A stretch of 54,964 nt of DNA from an uncultured Pseudomonadota bacterium (GCA_947307295.1 CAMZIQ010000006.1:1-54964), one strand, 5' to 3'. Positions 16,085-25,324 are shown, counted from the first letter of the stretch. Notes: generated from the letters alone by a model not told the origin. A program made the numbers and translations.

Positions 16085-18727
16085 TTAGTCTATATCAAGC
16101 CATTTTTGTAATACTGTTCCACCTGATATAACCCTGCCACAATGTGTTGCGCCACCCGGTTGATTAGCAGGATTCCACGGATGATATGTGTTTCCCGGCA
16201 TGCACCAAAAGCCCCCTGTTTTTTGACCGTTTATAAGTATCCCAGAACCACCATCGTTAGCGATTCTCCAATCTAAATTATCTGCCAAAGGTGTTTTACA
16301 GTTAAGCTCAGTAATAGATTTTTCTATATTTGATGGCGGACGTTTACCAACATGATGACAGCAACCACTAAGTTCACCTTGATTATCACATTCAAACGAT
16401 TGTTCTGCATCAGCATATTTTCGTATCATCGAACAACCATTGTATTTGAATTCATCTTTGCATGTCCTTGTGGTAGAATAGCCATCCCATCCTTTGCCTT
16501 TGCATCTCCATTCCAATATTTCAATGTAGCAATGATTATTTTCGAATGTTCCCGCCCTTCTAACGCATTTTGCGCAACGTGTCTTTTGTAAAGAGTCGCT
16601 TAATGAACTGCATTTTGCTTCGGAACGGATAATGTCTTGGTTATCACCAACTATATCATTGCAGAAGTAATCATGATTATTGTATTCGGTTTTTGGTGTC
16701 CTTGGACCAGAATAAGCGCTCCAATTATTCCATTGACCGTTGCCAGTTCCAGATTGATTAAAATTTTCAGAATCTGTTGTGTAATCGTCATCGTCTGAAT
16801 TTGTAGAACCATCAAATTGGTCTGCAGTTGTCCAAGGATTATCGTTCATAAATAAATAGAACAATTCACCAGATATTTTTTCTGGGTCTGTTTCGTCAAG
16901 ACGGATAATTGGGTGTACTACATATATATCAACATTACAGTCTTTACCGTGTTCATCTTGATATTCGTGTAATTTGTAATTAAATTTAGAAGCAAAATCC
17001 ATCGCTTGTAAATAGGCAGCATCATCGTCAACTGGATCTGTAGAATTTCCGACCCACTTTAACCATACACCATAATTAACAACGTTTTCTTCGCCGTCAA
17101 TATCATCCGCACCCAATAATCCGATAGGTCTCATTTGTATACCGTTGGTATATTCAGCAGATGTAGAAGATGTTTTGTCAAATAAATCACCCAGAATAGA
17201 CACAACACCATATAAACCACCTGCCGCTATTTCAAGTTTGGCGATTCGTTCACCGTGTTTCAAAGTTGTGTTAAATAACCAATTGCGAGCTTTGTCTGAA
17301 AAAGTACTCATCCCTTTGCGTGCGATACGTCCGCCTTTGTTAATTTTATCAGCGCTTGTATGAATTGCCTTGATAGATCTAAATGTTCTGGTGATGATAT
17401 TACCGGTTTGGGCACGACTGGGGGAATGACGAAATGCCTTCATTTCATTTTTTATTTTTATCAATTCTTCAATATTTTCACTTTGTTCTTTAAATTTTTT
17501 AACATCATCGCTATTTTTCACCATTTCATTGGCTTGTTCTTCAAGAGGGGTGATTTCTTTTGTGATATTTTTTTGTCTTTCAACAATATTTTCCGCTTTA
17601 AAGGTTTCTTCAGTCAAATCTGGGTCTAGTTTTTTCGCTTCTTTTAAGATATTTTGAGCTTCTTTTTCATATTTAACAGCTTTTTCTGTGTTGCCAGCAC
17701 TTCTAGCTTTGGCTGCCTTGTTTAAGTATTTAGCATAATTGTTTGCATGTACAATGTTTTTATTCATATTTTCAATAGTTTTTGTGTGTTTTGCGATTTG
17801 GCGTGAAACCGCGACATATTCCTTCACTTTTTCTAATTGTATTAAGTTTTTTACAGTTTTAATAGATGCTTTTGCATTTTTTGAGGCGCGCAACAATCTA
17901 GCACCGCTAAGAGCAGCTTCGCCTGCCCCCATAGAAACGACAGTTATCGCAACTTCGAGTGCGATTTCAGCATACATAACCCATTCTAAATTTTTATTAC
18001 CATAAACAAAATAATCATTGCTGTCTTCTTCAAGATTGGCAATTTGCTTTACAACTTGGTTTATCGTTTTGCTATCGCGAGCAATGGCCGTTTGGCTGGT
18101 GCAATTCCTGCCCTTTGGGTAAATTTTTTTAAAATTATCTTCAAGATATTTAAGCGATACTGTGTTGTTTTTGCCTTCGCCAACAAAGTCAGATAATGAA
18201 TCATGTTGAACAACCATAATCGCATACCAAGATGGATCTGTATTAATGTATTTTGCAGGATCTTTCCAATCCATCAATTTTGGATTTGGATTACCATTCG
18301 GCAGACTCGGCTTTCTGCCGACAAGAATTTTTTGTTTTATTATTTTAGGTTGAGTTGTGTAGTTGATTGTAATTGACCTATCATTAGCGAATTTAAATAC
18401 AATCGGAGTAAAAAATATGGTCGTATTATCCTCTACTTTATTAGAAGCCAATTCAGGACATTGTAAAACCCTTTCTAAAACATCGGGGTCAAGCATGGTT
18501 TTTTCTGCCCACGCGTAAACTTGCGCTTCAGAATCATCTTCGTTGATTTCATCGCGCTTTTCATCAAGAGCCTGTGCAAATATTTTTGATGCACATTCAG
18601 TTGGATTTTCTTTGTGCGCCAAAGCCAAGATTTCATCTGCTGTCTGCATTACAACTTCGTTGTTTTCCGCCAAAGCTATACAAGGGCAACAAATTATCAG
18701 CAAAAAGAATAATTTTTTTAGCACCAT
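16085..18727 (-). CDS. Large secreted protein with coiled coil and Cys-rich tail
   Basis: 880 residues from ATG 18727, chosen because AAAGGTG lies just upstream; a GTG two codons earlier is the alternative. Signal peptide 1-20. A first globular part (20-245) is followed by an Ala/Gly-rich hydrophobic segment (about 255-275), a long Lys/Glu-rich coiled-coil region (about 285-450), a second hydrophobic segment (AGGLYGVVSILGDLF, about 500) and a Cys-rich C-terminal third with a Asp/Asn/Ser linker (about 680-710). Two hydrophobic segments flanking a coiled coil could insert in a membrane or be buried. No known domain is recognised. It starts 11 nt after the upstream secreted-protein gene and so is probably co-transcribed with it and the prepilin peptidase. 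Confidence 0.8.
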   Translation of the reverse strand: MVLKKLFFLLIICCPCIALAENNEVVMQTADEILALAHKENPTECASKIFAQALDEKRDEINEDDSEAQVYAWAEKTMLDPDVLERVLQCPELASNKVEDNTTIFFTPIVFKFANDRSITINYTTQPKIIKQKILVGRKPSLPNGNPNPKLMDWKDPAKYINTDPSWYAIMVVQHDSLSDFVGEGKNNTVSLKYLEDNFKKIYPKGRNCTSQTAIARDSKTINQVVKQIANLEEDSNDYFVYGNKNLEWVMYAEIALEVAITVVSMGAGEAALSGARLLRASKNAKASIKTVKNLIQLEKVKEYVAVSRQIAKHTKTIENMNKNIVHANNYAKYLNKAAKARSAGNTEKAVKYEKEAQNILKEAKKLDPDLTEETFKAENIVERQKNITKEITPLEEQANEMVKNSDDVKKFKEQSENIEELIKIKNEMKAFRHSPSRAQTGNIITRTFRSIKAIHTSADKINKGGRIARKGMSTFSDKARNWLFNTTLKHGERIAKLEIAAGGLYGVVSILGDLFDKTSSTSAEYTNGIQMRPIGLLGADDIDGEENVVNYGVWLKWVGNSTDPVDDDAAYLQAMDFASKFNYKLHEYQDEHGKDCNVDIYVVHPIIRLDETDPEKISGELFYLFMNDNPWTTADQFDGSTNSDDDDYTTDSENFNQSGTGNGQWNNWSAYSGPRTPKTEYNNHDYFCNDIVGDNQDIIRSEAKCSSLSDSLQKTRCAKCVRRAGTFENNHCYIEILEWRCKGKGWDGYSTTRTCKDEFKYNGCSMIRKYADAEQSFECDNQGELSGCCHHVGKRPPSNIEKSITELNCKTPLADNLDWRIANDGGSGILINGQKTGGFWCMPGNTYHPWNPANQPGGATHCGRVISGGTVLQKWLDID

Positions 18728-18738
18728 AAACACCTTTG

Positions 18739-19554
18739 TTATTCCTTATTATGTCTCGGTTTAAATTGGGCGGGTAAATCTTCGTGACAAAAATCTAAAT
18801 CAGAGTGTTCGGCGCACCATTCTTTTTTTGTTTTTACATCCAAAGTCCGATAAGGGTTTAAATCTTTAAATGGCATATAACCTTCGCGGGCATTTTCCAT
18901 GTATTGTCCAAATGGGATATCCGCAGCTGTTTTTGGAAAATCAGCGGCGGACACAATATAATTGTCCGCCCCGTTTTCCCTTTGTAATGCTTGTAATTCT
19001 TCGGTTCTTTCTTTTATCTCTTGTTGCCATTTTGGTATTTGCTGTTTATATGGGGTTTGAATTTTCGTTCCACCGCCCCCATCATCCTTGAAGTCTGGAT
19101 TTTGTATAGTTCCTTTTGGAAAAGCAACGGGTCGTTTCAATTCATTATTTCCAGATTGTTTTAGATACGATTCGAAAACACCATCTATATAGCCATTGCA
19201 AGCTGATACGTAATTGTGTCCAGGCAATGTTGACAATTGAACCATGATAGCCGGCCTTATGTCAGACAACACCGTATTCTTGCAATTATCACGCGCAGCA
19301 CATTGGGCGGCAACCAAAGGTTGTACCACATTGAAACAATCGCCAGCAGTTAAATCGGCGCCCTGGGCATATACTGGTTGAGGCAGCCGTTGATTATATG
19401 ATGAATTTGGGGACCAGAATGGATTAGAAGAATAAAATTGAACATTTTGAATTTGCCCATAATCTGAAAACAAAGAAACAGCCGCACGTGCAGAAAATGC
19501 GCAGAAAATGCACAATATAGAAAATAATAAAGATTTAAAAATTCCCTTTCCCAT
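18739..19554 (-). CDS. Secreted protein of unknown function
   Basis: 271 residues with a Sec signal peptide (about 1-24, ending ARAA). A Tyr/Ser/Asn-rich segment follows, then a Cys-containing helical region (TAGDCFNVVQPLVAAQCAARDNC), a Gly-rich linker (DDGGGG, about 155) and a charged C-terminus with two more cysteines. AGGAAAAG precedes the ATG. It sits 18 nt after the A24 peptidase gene and 11 nt before the 880-residue protein gene, so the three form a tight operon. No family recognised. Confidence 0.78.
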   Translation of the reverse strand: MGKGIFKSLLFSILCIFCAFSARAAVSLFSDYGQIQNVQFYSSNPFWSPNSSYNQRLPQPVYAQGADLTAGDCFNVVQPLVAAQCAARDNCKNTVLSDIRPAIMVQLSTLPGHNYVSACNGYIDGVFESYLKQSGNNELKRPVAFPKGTIQNPDFKDDGGGGTKIQTPYKQQIPKWQQEIKERTEELQALQRENGADNYIVSAADFPKTAADIPFGQYMENAREGYMPFKDLNPYRTLDVKTKKEWCAEHSDLDFCHEDLPAQFKPRHNKE

Positions 19555-19572
19555 CTTTTCCTGTCTGTTTCA

Positions 19573-20034
19573 TTATATCAAAAATTGAATTGCAATTAAA
19601 GACAAAAATCCACCAATCAAAAAGAAAGGTGCAAACGGCACGTATTCTTCATGTTTTTTACAATTCCAAAGACAAGCTAACACGCAAGAAATAATCATAG
19701 CAATAGACAACCCCAAGGTGCCTAACCATACACCGCCTGCGCCCAACAGTTTAATATCCCCCATGCCTATTGGTGGGTATTTTTGATCTTTTTTTATGCG
19801 TTCAAATATAAAACCTACAATTAATCCAAGGCAGTATCCAGTTGCGCCACCGACAACAGAGTCCGCAATTGTAATTGGCCATGGGAAAAATGTGGCGGTT
19901 AGTAATCCTGCAAAAAGAAATGGGAATAAATACACATCTGGGATTATTCGCCGTTTTAAATCTGTGGATGCCATACGATATGCACAAAAAATTGCACCAA
20001 TCAGGACTAATGAAAAAAATATATAATAAATCAT
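19573..20034 (-). CDS. A24 family prepilin peptidase (CpaA/TadV-like)
   Basis: 153 residues, about four to five membrane segments. The two catalytic aspartates of the A24 family are seen: Asp25 in STDLKRRIIPD and Asp93 in GMGD (the GxGD motif). It lacks the N-terminal methyltransferase domain and zinc Cys motif of PilD, so it resembles the small CpaA/TadV type that cleaves Flp prepilins at the inner membrane. AGAGAG precedes the ATG at 20034, which I prefer to an upstream start. It is the first gene of a minus-strand run of secreted proteins. No pilin or pilus assembly gene is visible in the window, so its substrate is unclear. Confidence 0.85.
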   Translation of the reverse strand: MIYYIFFSLVLIGAIFCAYRMASTDLKRRIIPDVYLFPFLFAGLLTATFFPWPITIADSVVGGATGYCLGLIVGFIFERIKKDQKYPPIGMGDIKLLGAGGVWLGTLGLSIAMIISCVLACLWNCKKHEEYVPFAPFFLIGGFLSLIAIQFLI

Positions 20035-20044
20035 GTTTTCTCTC

Positions 20045-20074
20045 TTGCCTTTCGATTCGTTTTTATGATACAAT
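20045..20074 (+). promoter_or_regulatory. Possible gcrA promoter containing a GANTC site
   Basis: TTGCCT, 18-nt spacer, TACAAT, about 34 nt before the gcrA start. The spacer contains GATTC (20054-20058), a GANTC site of the CcrM type that GcrA-dependent promoters use in Caulobacter. Confidence 0.4.
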
Positions 20075-20107
20075 CATATCGGATATAAAAACAAGGGATT
20101 TTTTATT

Positions 20108-20695
20108 ATGAGTAAAGGTTGGGACAGCGGCATGCTGAAAAAATTAAAAGCTCTGATTGGTAAGGGGTTGTCTACCGCCGAAATGGGCAAGAAATTAGGC
20201 ATGTCTAAGAATGCTGTCGTTGGCAAATTGAATCGTTTGGGTTGGAACGCAAAAGCGACTGAGGTTGAAACAAAAAAGGCTGTCAAGACAAAGAAAGACG
20301 AAAAAACCGTTGCTAAAAAGAACGTTAAAGCTGCACCGGTAAAGAAAGTTGTTGAAAAAAAGTCTGGTAAAAAATTAAAAACAGAACCTGTTGCAAAGAA
20401 AACAAAAGAATCTAAGGCGGTCAAAGAAAACCTTAAAGCAAAGGTTGTTGTAAAAGAAAAACCGATTATCAAGACTGCTTCCAAAAAGACTAAAAAAGAT
20501 TTGGCTTTGCATGAATTGTTGATACAGCATGCGTTGCAGATGGCTAATTTAAAACCGAATCAATGTCGTTGGCCAATTGGGGATCCCGATTCGGATGATT
20601 TTCATTTTTGTGGCGAAACAGTTTTTGCTGGAAAACCTTATTGTTATGAACATTGTCGTCAGGCATATCAATTCACACCACCAAAGAAAAAATAA
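20108..20695 (+). CDS. gcrA: GcrA-type cell cycle regulator
   Basis: 195 residues. The N-terminal helix-turn-helix-like domain (residues 4-47: WDSGMLKKLKALIGKGLS, then MGKKLG and NAVVGKLNRLGW) and the C-terminal domain (CRWPIGDP, FHFCG, GKPYCYEHC.QAY) are both those of GcrA, an alphaproteobacterial factor that binds sigma-70 and promotes transcription at methylated GANTC promoters. The two are joined by a Lys/Val/Ala-rich linker (about 50-140), longer and more basic than usual. It is followed 14 nt later by an acidic membrane protein gene, so the two are probably co-transcribed. It is divergent from the prepilin peptidase operon across 73 bp. Confidence 0.95.
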   Translation: MSKGWDSGMLKKLKALIGKGLSTAEMGKKLGMSKNAVVGKLNRLGWNAKATEVETKKAVKTKKDEKTVAKKNVKAAPVKKVVEKKSGKKLKTEPVAKKTKESKAVKENLKAKVVVKEKPIIKTASKKTKKDLALHELLIQHALQMANLKPNQCRWPIGDPDSDDFHFCGETVFAGKPYCYEHCRQAYQFTPPKKK

Positions 20696-20709
20696 AAACG
20701 GAGAGAGCA

Positions 20710-22950
20710 ATGATTGGCGAGAGAGAAAATTTTAATTCAGAAACAAATTACGGCTCATTGGTGATGCGCTCGTATGATATAGACGGAAATGAAATTAATG
20801 CTTTTTATGACTCGTCTGATGATTTGATTTTTGTTTTGGATAATACAATCAATTCTCGTAAGCCGAACATTTTATTGGTAATTAATCCTGATGCTGATAA
20901 AAAATGGGACGAAATATTGTCTGATGATTATGGTGTTGATTTGGAAACGATTCGTCCAAAGCATGATAATAAATATCAAAAGTTAGATATCGAATATTCC
21001 GGATTGTCTGTGTACGATGGTTTGATAAAGGCGTATGATGCTGGGGAATCTTTGGAAGAATCTTTGAATCAGTTGGCGATTTTGCGTGATTCTGCTGTGA
21101 GACATAGTGCTATGATGCGTTTGAATGTCGCAAATGAAACGATCGCAAAAACAAATACGACTATTGTAAAAACCAAAGAATCCATAGTTAGATTGCAAGC
21201 GCGTTTGAAAACTTTGCGTGCAAAATTAGCCGAAGCCAAAAAAGGTATCGGTCGTGTACCTACTAAACAGTCAGCGGCAAAGATTTTGAAACTGGAATCT
21301 CAGATTGAAGCAATTAGCGAGAAATTAAAACGTGCCCAGGAAAGATTGAAATCTGCGCAACGTCGTTTAGAAACTGCCACAGTAGATGCAGAATTGGTAA
21401 GTGAGCTTTTAAACCAACCAGAAACCGAAGTAAAAAGTTCTGGCAAAAAACGTAAGGCGGCAGTTATTGTTGCACCAAAGCATGAGGTTGCCAAAACAAC
21501 TAAAAAACTCCCTGCTGTTGTTGAAGAAGAAGAAAGCATGGATGATGAAGAAGATGATTATTATGATGAAATAGAGGATGATGACACTATGGATGAAGAT
21601 AAAAAAGACAATGAAGAATTAATTGATGATTCTGAAGATGATAGTTGGTTATCAGAAGACAACGATGACAAAGATGTTCCATCTGATGAAGAATATGCTG
21701 ATAAAATCGATGAAAAGGACAAATCAGAAGATGACCAAGATGATGACCAAGAAAAACCTGCTGAAGAATCAGATGAAGTTAAGCCTTTGTTTAATGAAGA
21801 TCCGCAGATATTAAATGAAGATATTGCTTTTAAACCGATAAGTTTTGAAGTTCCTGCAGAATCAGAATCTTTGGAAAACGAAAAAAACATCCCTGATTTA
21901 GAGCAAAGCATGATGTTTTCAAACGATGAAGATGTTCATGAAGAAGAAACGGAAGAAAAAACAACAGAAGAACCTATGGTTGCTGAAGAAGAAAAAACTA
22001 TGTTGGAATCTATGCGACCGATAGAAGAAGTTCCTGAATATGTTCCAGCAGAAGAACCAATTGTTGAAGAACCAAGACCGATTGTTGAAGAAGATACGTT
22101 TGTAGAAGAACGTCCTGTGTTGGAAACAATGACCCCGGTTGAGCGGCAACAAGAACCTGTAGTTTCTGAACCAGCACCGAACGCAGCAGAAGAAAATACG
22201 AATAATATGCCGGTTCCACCAGTGCCTCCTGTGACACAGCCTGTTTCGCCAATGGCATATATGGCTTCGAATACAAATTCGATAGAAGAAACTAAAAAAT
22301 CTAAACCGACATTTATTTATTATTTGTTATTGGTGATTTTGATAGTGTTGGCGATATTCACATTATGGCTGTATCAAAAGAATGTGAAGCCATCTGCACC
22401 TGTTTTGGAAGCTTCGGTTGAAAAGGTGGATTCTGGTGAAAAGACATCTTTCTTTAAAAAGAAAAACAAGGTTAAAAAAGAAGTTGTGGAAGAAAAGATA
22501 GACACCAGCACCGATGGTGAAACAGCAGAATTTTTAGGCGAAACAGATTCTGTGGTTGATACACCGGCAGAAAAAGTGGAAGTAGTAGAAGAAGAACCTG
22601 AAGAAGTTGAATCTGAACCAATGGAACCTGTTGAACCAGAAGTTTTGGATGCGGTCCCTGCTCGTGTGACTACTTCGGGTCAAATTGATGATGATACATC
22701 TGATATAGCTTCTGAAGAAGATATTTTAGCAACTAAACCAGTTTATGAACCTGGCGCAAAACATGATGAAATGTTTGTTGCAGAAGAAGGTTTTATAGAA
22801 GAAGTTGAACCAAATATTGATGAACAAATACAGACATATCCTGAATCAGAAGATGTTATAGAATATGTTGATGAAGAAGATCCTTTTTATGATGCCGAAG
22901 AAGAAGCATATCAGGCAGAACAAGCAGCAGAAGAGTATTATGAAGAATAA
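20710..22950 (+). CDS. Acidic single-pass membrane protein with coiled coil
   Basis: 746 residues from ATG 20710, which has GGAGAG at the right distance; the frame is open further upstream into gcrA. A globular N-terminal part (1-110) leads into a Lys/Arg/Leu-rich coiled coil (about 120-235), then a very Glu/Asp-rich disordered region (about 270-500), one membrane segment (about 533-555, LLLVILIVLAIFTLWLY) and a second Glu-rich disordered tail to the end. With no signal peptide the N-terminal side is probably cytoplasmic. No catalytic motif is seen. Position behind gcrA hints at a cell-cycle or envelope scaffold role, which is inference only. A terminator follows directly. Confidence 0.8.
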   Translation: MIGERENFNSETNYGSLVMRSYDIDGNEINAFYDSSDDLIFVLDNTINSRKPNILLVINPDADKKWDEILSDDYGVDLETIRPKHDNKYQKLDIEYSGLSVYDGLIKAYDAGESLEESLNQLAILRDSAVRHSAMMRLNVANETIAKTNTTIVKTKESIVRLQARLKTLRAKLAEAKKGIGRVPTKQSAAKILKLESQIEAISEKLKRAQERLKSAQRRLETATVDAELVSELLNQPETEVKSSGKKRKAAVIVAPKHEVAKTTKKLPAVVEEEESMDDEEDDYYDEIEDDDTMDEDKKDNEELIDDSEDDSWLSEDNDDKDVPSDEEYADKIDEKDKSEDDQDDDQEKPAEESDEVKPLFNEDPQILNEDIAFKPISFEVPAESESLENEKNIPDLEQSMMFSNDEDVHEEETEEKTTEEPMVAEEEKTMLESMRPIEEVPEYVPAEEPIVEEPRPIVEEDTFVEERPVLETMTPVERQQEPVVSEPAPNAAEENTNNMPVPPVPPVTQPVSPMAYMASNTNSIEETKKSKPTFIYYLLLVILIVLAIFTLWLYQKNVKPSAPVLEASVEKVDSGEKTSFFKKKNKVKKEVVEEKIDTSTDGETAEFLGETDSVVDTPAEKVEVVEEEPEEVESEPMEPVEPEVLDAVPARVTTSGQIDDDTSDIASEEDILATKPVYEPGAKHDEMFVAEEGFIEEVEPNIDEQIQTYPESEDVIEYVDEEDPFYDAEEEAYQAEQAAEEYYEE

Positions 22951-22953
22951 AAA

Positions 22954-22979
22954 AACCGCCGATATGGCGGTTTTTTTTT
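22954..22979. terminator. Bidirectional intrinsic terminator
   Basis: AAACCGCC-GATAT-GGCGGTTT with T-run; lies between the convergent acidic protein gene and acpS. Confidence 0.85.
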
Positions 22980-22991
22980 AAATAATTATTT

Positions 22992-23366
22992 TTATTTTTC
23001 AATTATAACTACCGCGGCAGAATAATCATCTTGGTCTGTGATTGATAACATTATGCGTGCATCATTTCCAGCAAGTTCTTTCAAGGCTGTTTTTGCGCCA
23101 CCGGCAATAAGCAATTCTGGACGGCCGTTATCATCGTGTGATACAGATATATCAGAAAAAGCAATGTTATCACCAAAACCTGTACCCAGAGCTTTTAATG
23201 CGGCTTCGCGGGCAGCCCAAAAATTAGCTAAATGTTTTTCGCTGCGCGCATTGTCATTGTTTGCGTATTCAAGTTCTTTCTTTGTGAATATGCGTTGTTT
23301 CTTAAAAGCGGACCAATCTAAGAATCTGTCGCTTTCAACCAAATCAATACCTATTCCGACTATCAT
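22992..23366 (-). CDS. acpS: Holo-[acyl-carrier-protein] synthase
   Basis: 124 residues, the usual length. Transfers 4'-phosphopantetheine from CoA to apo-ACP in the cytoplasm. MIVGIGIDLVE at the N-terminus, F(T)KKELEYA, and FWAAREAALKALGTG (the magnesium and CoA binding helix) are diagnostic. The ATG at 23366 has AAGGAAGG upstream; the frame extends further but without a ribosome site. It ends at a bidirectional terminator. Confidence 0.95.
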   Translation of the reverse strand: MIVGIGIDLVESDRFLDWSAFKKQRIFTKKELEYANNDNARSEKHLANFWAAREAALKALGTGFGDNIAFSDISVSHDDNGRPELLIAGGAKTALKELAGNDARIMLSITDQDDYSAAVVIIEK

Positions 23367-23550
23367 TGAATTCCTTCCTTTTGTTGTATCCTTTATGCGC
23401 AATACTAATAATATTTAACCGATTCGTGCAAGCAAAAAATATAGACTTGAAAAAATGTATGCAACAGCGTTTGAAAAATATTGATTTTTTGCCATATTAT
23501 GATAAAATTCTGTTGAAACAGAAAAACGTAAAACCAAAGGAGAATGTGCC

Positions 23551-24435
23551 ATGTTTGACGAAAGAAAATTAAAAACATTCTCTTGGGTTAATGTTGCTAA
23601 TCCAGATCACGCGGATTTTGAACGCTTGTTGCATGAATACAAGATAGACGAAGATACTATATCTGATATTTTGGATATGGATGAACAGCCACGTATCGAA
23701 ATTGAAGATGATTACAAGGTTATAATTGTGCGATTCCCTATTGCTAATCGCGAAGTTGATACGACTTGGCATACAGAGCCTTTATCGATTATTTATTCTA
23801 GCAAGCAAGTTATAACTGTTTGTCGTAAGCGTTGCGATATGTTAGATAAAATCAAAGACGATGAAATGAATACGCGCGAAACCTTTATTTTGAATATAAT
23901 TTGGTATATAGCGGAATCTTATTTGCGTGCATTAAAGGAATTAAATAAAAAAGTTTTGGCATCTAAAAAGACTTTGCAAGAACGTATTCGTAAACAGGAA
24001 TTGATGCAATTGTTAGAGGTTGAAAATGCTTATACATTATATATGGCATCATTAAAAGGCAATCTGACCGTGATGGATAAAATTGATAAAATGCGCGGTT
24101 TTGTAAAAGATGAAGATAATCAAGAATTGGCAGAAGATACGCGTATTGAATTTAATCAGGCTATTGAAGTCGTCACCAGTTATAGCAAAATGTTAAAATC
24201 TATCAAAGAAACATTTGAAAGTATCATTAACATTGATTCGAACACTTACATTAATCGTTTAACCATTTGGAATATTATTTTAATGGTGCCAAGTGTAGTT
24301 GTTGGTTATTATGGTATGAACGTAGAATTGCCGTACGCTAATTATGCACATACAGCATTGGTGATATTTATATCTATTATGATATTGTTGGTTGGGTATG
24401 GTTTGTATACTATTGCACGCCGTCGAGTCTTTTAA
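23551..24435 (+). CDS. corA: CorA family divalent cation transporter
   Basis: 294 residues. An N-terminal cytoplasmic alpha/beta domain and long helices (about 110-220) lead to two C-terminal membrane segments; the signature YGMN ends the first, followed by a short periplasmic loop, and the protein ends in a basic cytoplasmic tail (ARRRVF). This is the CorA layout for a pentameric magnesium (or cobalt) channel in the inner membrane. AAAGGAG lies before the ATG. The family also includes zinc exporters (ZntB), so the ion is inferred. It stands alone between acpS and a small lipoprotein gene. Confidence 0.92.
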   Translation: MFDERKLKTFSWVNVANPDHADFERLLHEYKIDEDTISDILDMDEQPRIEIEDDYKVIIVRFPIANREVDTTWHTEPLSIIYSSKQVITVCRKRCDMLDKIKDDEMNTRETFILNIIWYIAESYLRALKELNKKVLASKKTLQERIRKQELMQLLEVENAYTLYMASLKGNLTVMDKIDKMRGFVKDEDNQELAEDTRIEFNQAIEVVTSYSKMLKSIKETFESIINIDSNTYINRLTIWNIILMVPSVVVGYYGMNVELPYANYAHTALVIFISIMILLVGYGLYTIARRRVF

Positions 24436-24443
24436 TTTTTTTC

Positions 24444-24471
24444 TTGACAATTTGCGTTTATGTATTATCTT
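24444..24471 (+). promoter_or_regulatory. Promoter of the small lipoprotein gene
   Basis: TTGACA, 16-nt spacer, TATCTT, about 22 nt before the lipoprotein start codon. The spacer does not share the TTTATATTTTG core of the four cassette promoters. Confidence 0.6.
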
Positions 24472-24493
24472 TTTCTGCAAAGAGGTGTTTATT

Positions 24494-24706
24494 ATGAATA
24501 AGAACAATAATTTATTAACCAGAGGCAAAAAAGTTGCTTTGATGGTTGTTTTGGCAACATGTTTGGCTGGGTGTGGTCAAGAAAATTATGCTGATGCTAA
24601 TGAAAACAGTGCTCTATGGAAAAAAGTTGTAGGTGTTGCACTTTTTGGTGTAGGAATGTATGGTCTGGGTTTTGTCAAAGGCCGCACTAGTCGCGGAGAT
24701 GAATAA
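24494..24706 (+). CDS. Small lipoprotein
   Basis: 70 residues. A basic N-terminus, hydrophobic core and lipobox LAGC (cysteine about residue 27) mark a lipoprotein. After a short polar stretch there is a second hydrophobic glycine-rich segment (VVGVALFGVGMYGLGFV) and a charged end, so it could be held in the membrane twice or form a glycine-zipper-like helix. AAAGAGGTG precedes the ATG. It has its own promoter and a shared terminator, making another one-gene cassette. Function unknown. Confidence 0.8.
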   Translation: MNKNNNLLTRGKKVALMVVLATCLAGCGQENYADANENSALWKKVVGVALFGVGMYGLGFVKGRTSRGDE

Positions 24707-24711
24707 AAAAA

Positions 24712-24734
24712 ATCGCCAAACGGCGATTTTTTTT
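24712..24734. terminator. Bidirectional intrinsic terminator
   Basis: ATCGCC-AAAC-GGCGAT with A-run and T-run; serves the small lipoprotein gene and convergent adk. Confidence 0.8.
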
Positions 24735-24736
24735 AT

Positions 24737-25324
24737 TTATTTTTGTCTGGTTTTTAATGCGTTGCATACTTTTGCGTAATTATTTTCAAATTCAAATTCA
24801 CTTACGTCTACTTCGGAAAATTGTATTCCATTTGCAGTACGCAACCATTCAATTGCTGGTCCTGTCACAGTAAAGAAATTATTGATGCGGCGTTCAACAA
24901 CTTTAACATCTAAATCGTCTGCGCGTGCTGTGCCGCCGTTAGCCATATTTTCTTTGATACGGTTTTGAATACGGTCCAACATAATTTGTTTTGGAACAGT
25001 CAAATAAATAACATGAATATTATAATTTGTTGCATATTGTTTTACCAACCATTGAGCTTGACCGATTGTGCGAGGAAAGCCATCAACAATCATATCCTTT
25101 TGACCAACTTTTTGTATTGCATCACCGATAATTTTAAACAAATCTTCATCAGGAACTAATTCGCCACGTGCCATAATTTGTGCCACAGGGGATTCTTTTG
25201 GCAAACTGCGCAAAATAGCACCTGCTTCTACATATTTGAAACCATTATCGGCAATCAGTTTTTTTGCTTGAGTTCCCTTGCCTACGCCTTGGCCACCCAT
25301 TAAAACAATCATTTTTGTGTTCAT
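24737..25324 (-). CDS. adk: Adenylate kinase
   Basis: 195 residues. Interconverts ATP plus AMP with two ADP in the cytoplasm. The phosphate-binding loop is GGQGVGKGT (residues 10-18; the usual Pro of the loop is Gln here), the AMP site shows VDGFPRT, and RADD is present after the lid. The lid is the short type with no zinc cysteines. AAGGAAAAG lies before the ATG. It converges on the small lipoprotein gene, with a bidirectional terminator between them. Confidence 0.95.
   Translation of the reverse strand: MNTKMIVLMGGQGVGKGTQAKKLIADNGFKYVEAGAILRSLPKESPVAQIMARGELVPDEDLFKIIGDAIQKVGQKDMIVDGFPRTIGQAQWLVKQYATNYNIHVIYLTVPKQIMLDRIQNRIKENMANGGTARADDLDVKVVERRINNFFTVTGPAIEWLRTANGIQFSEVDVSEFEFENNYAKVCNALKTRQK

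Noticed and set aside
16085..18727. Polymorphic toxin or pore-forming effector
   Set aside because: Two hydrophobic segments around a coiled coil are suggestive, but no toxin domain, immunity gene or secretion marker could be recognised.
21561..22276. Minus-strand frames rich in Ser, Leu or Phe
   Set aside because: Products of the Glu/Asp-rich codons of the acidic membrane protein on the other strand.
24444..24471. Fifth member of the conserved-spacer promoter group
   Set aside because: It has TTGACA and drives a one-gene cassette, but its spacer lacks the TTTATATTTTG core.
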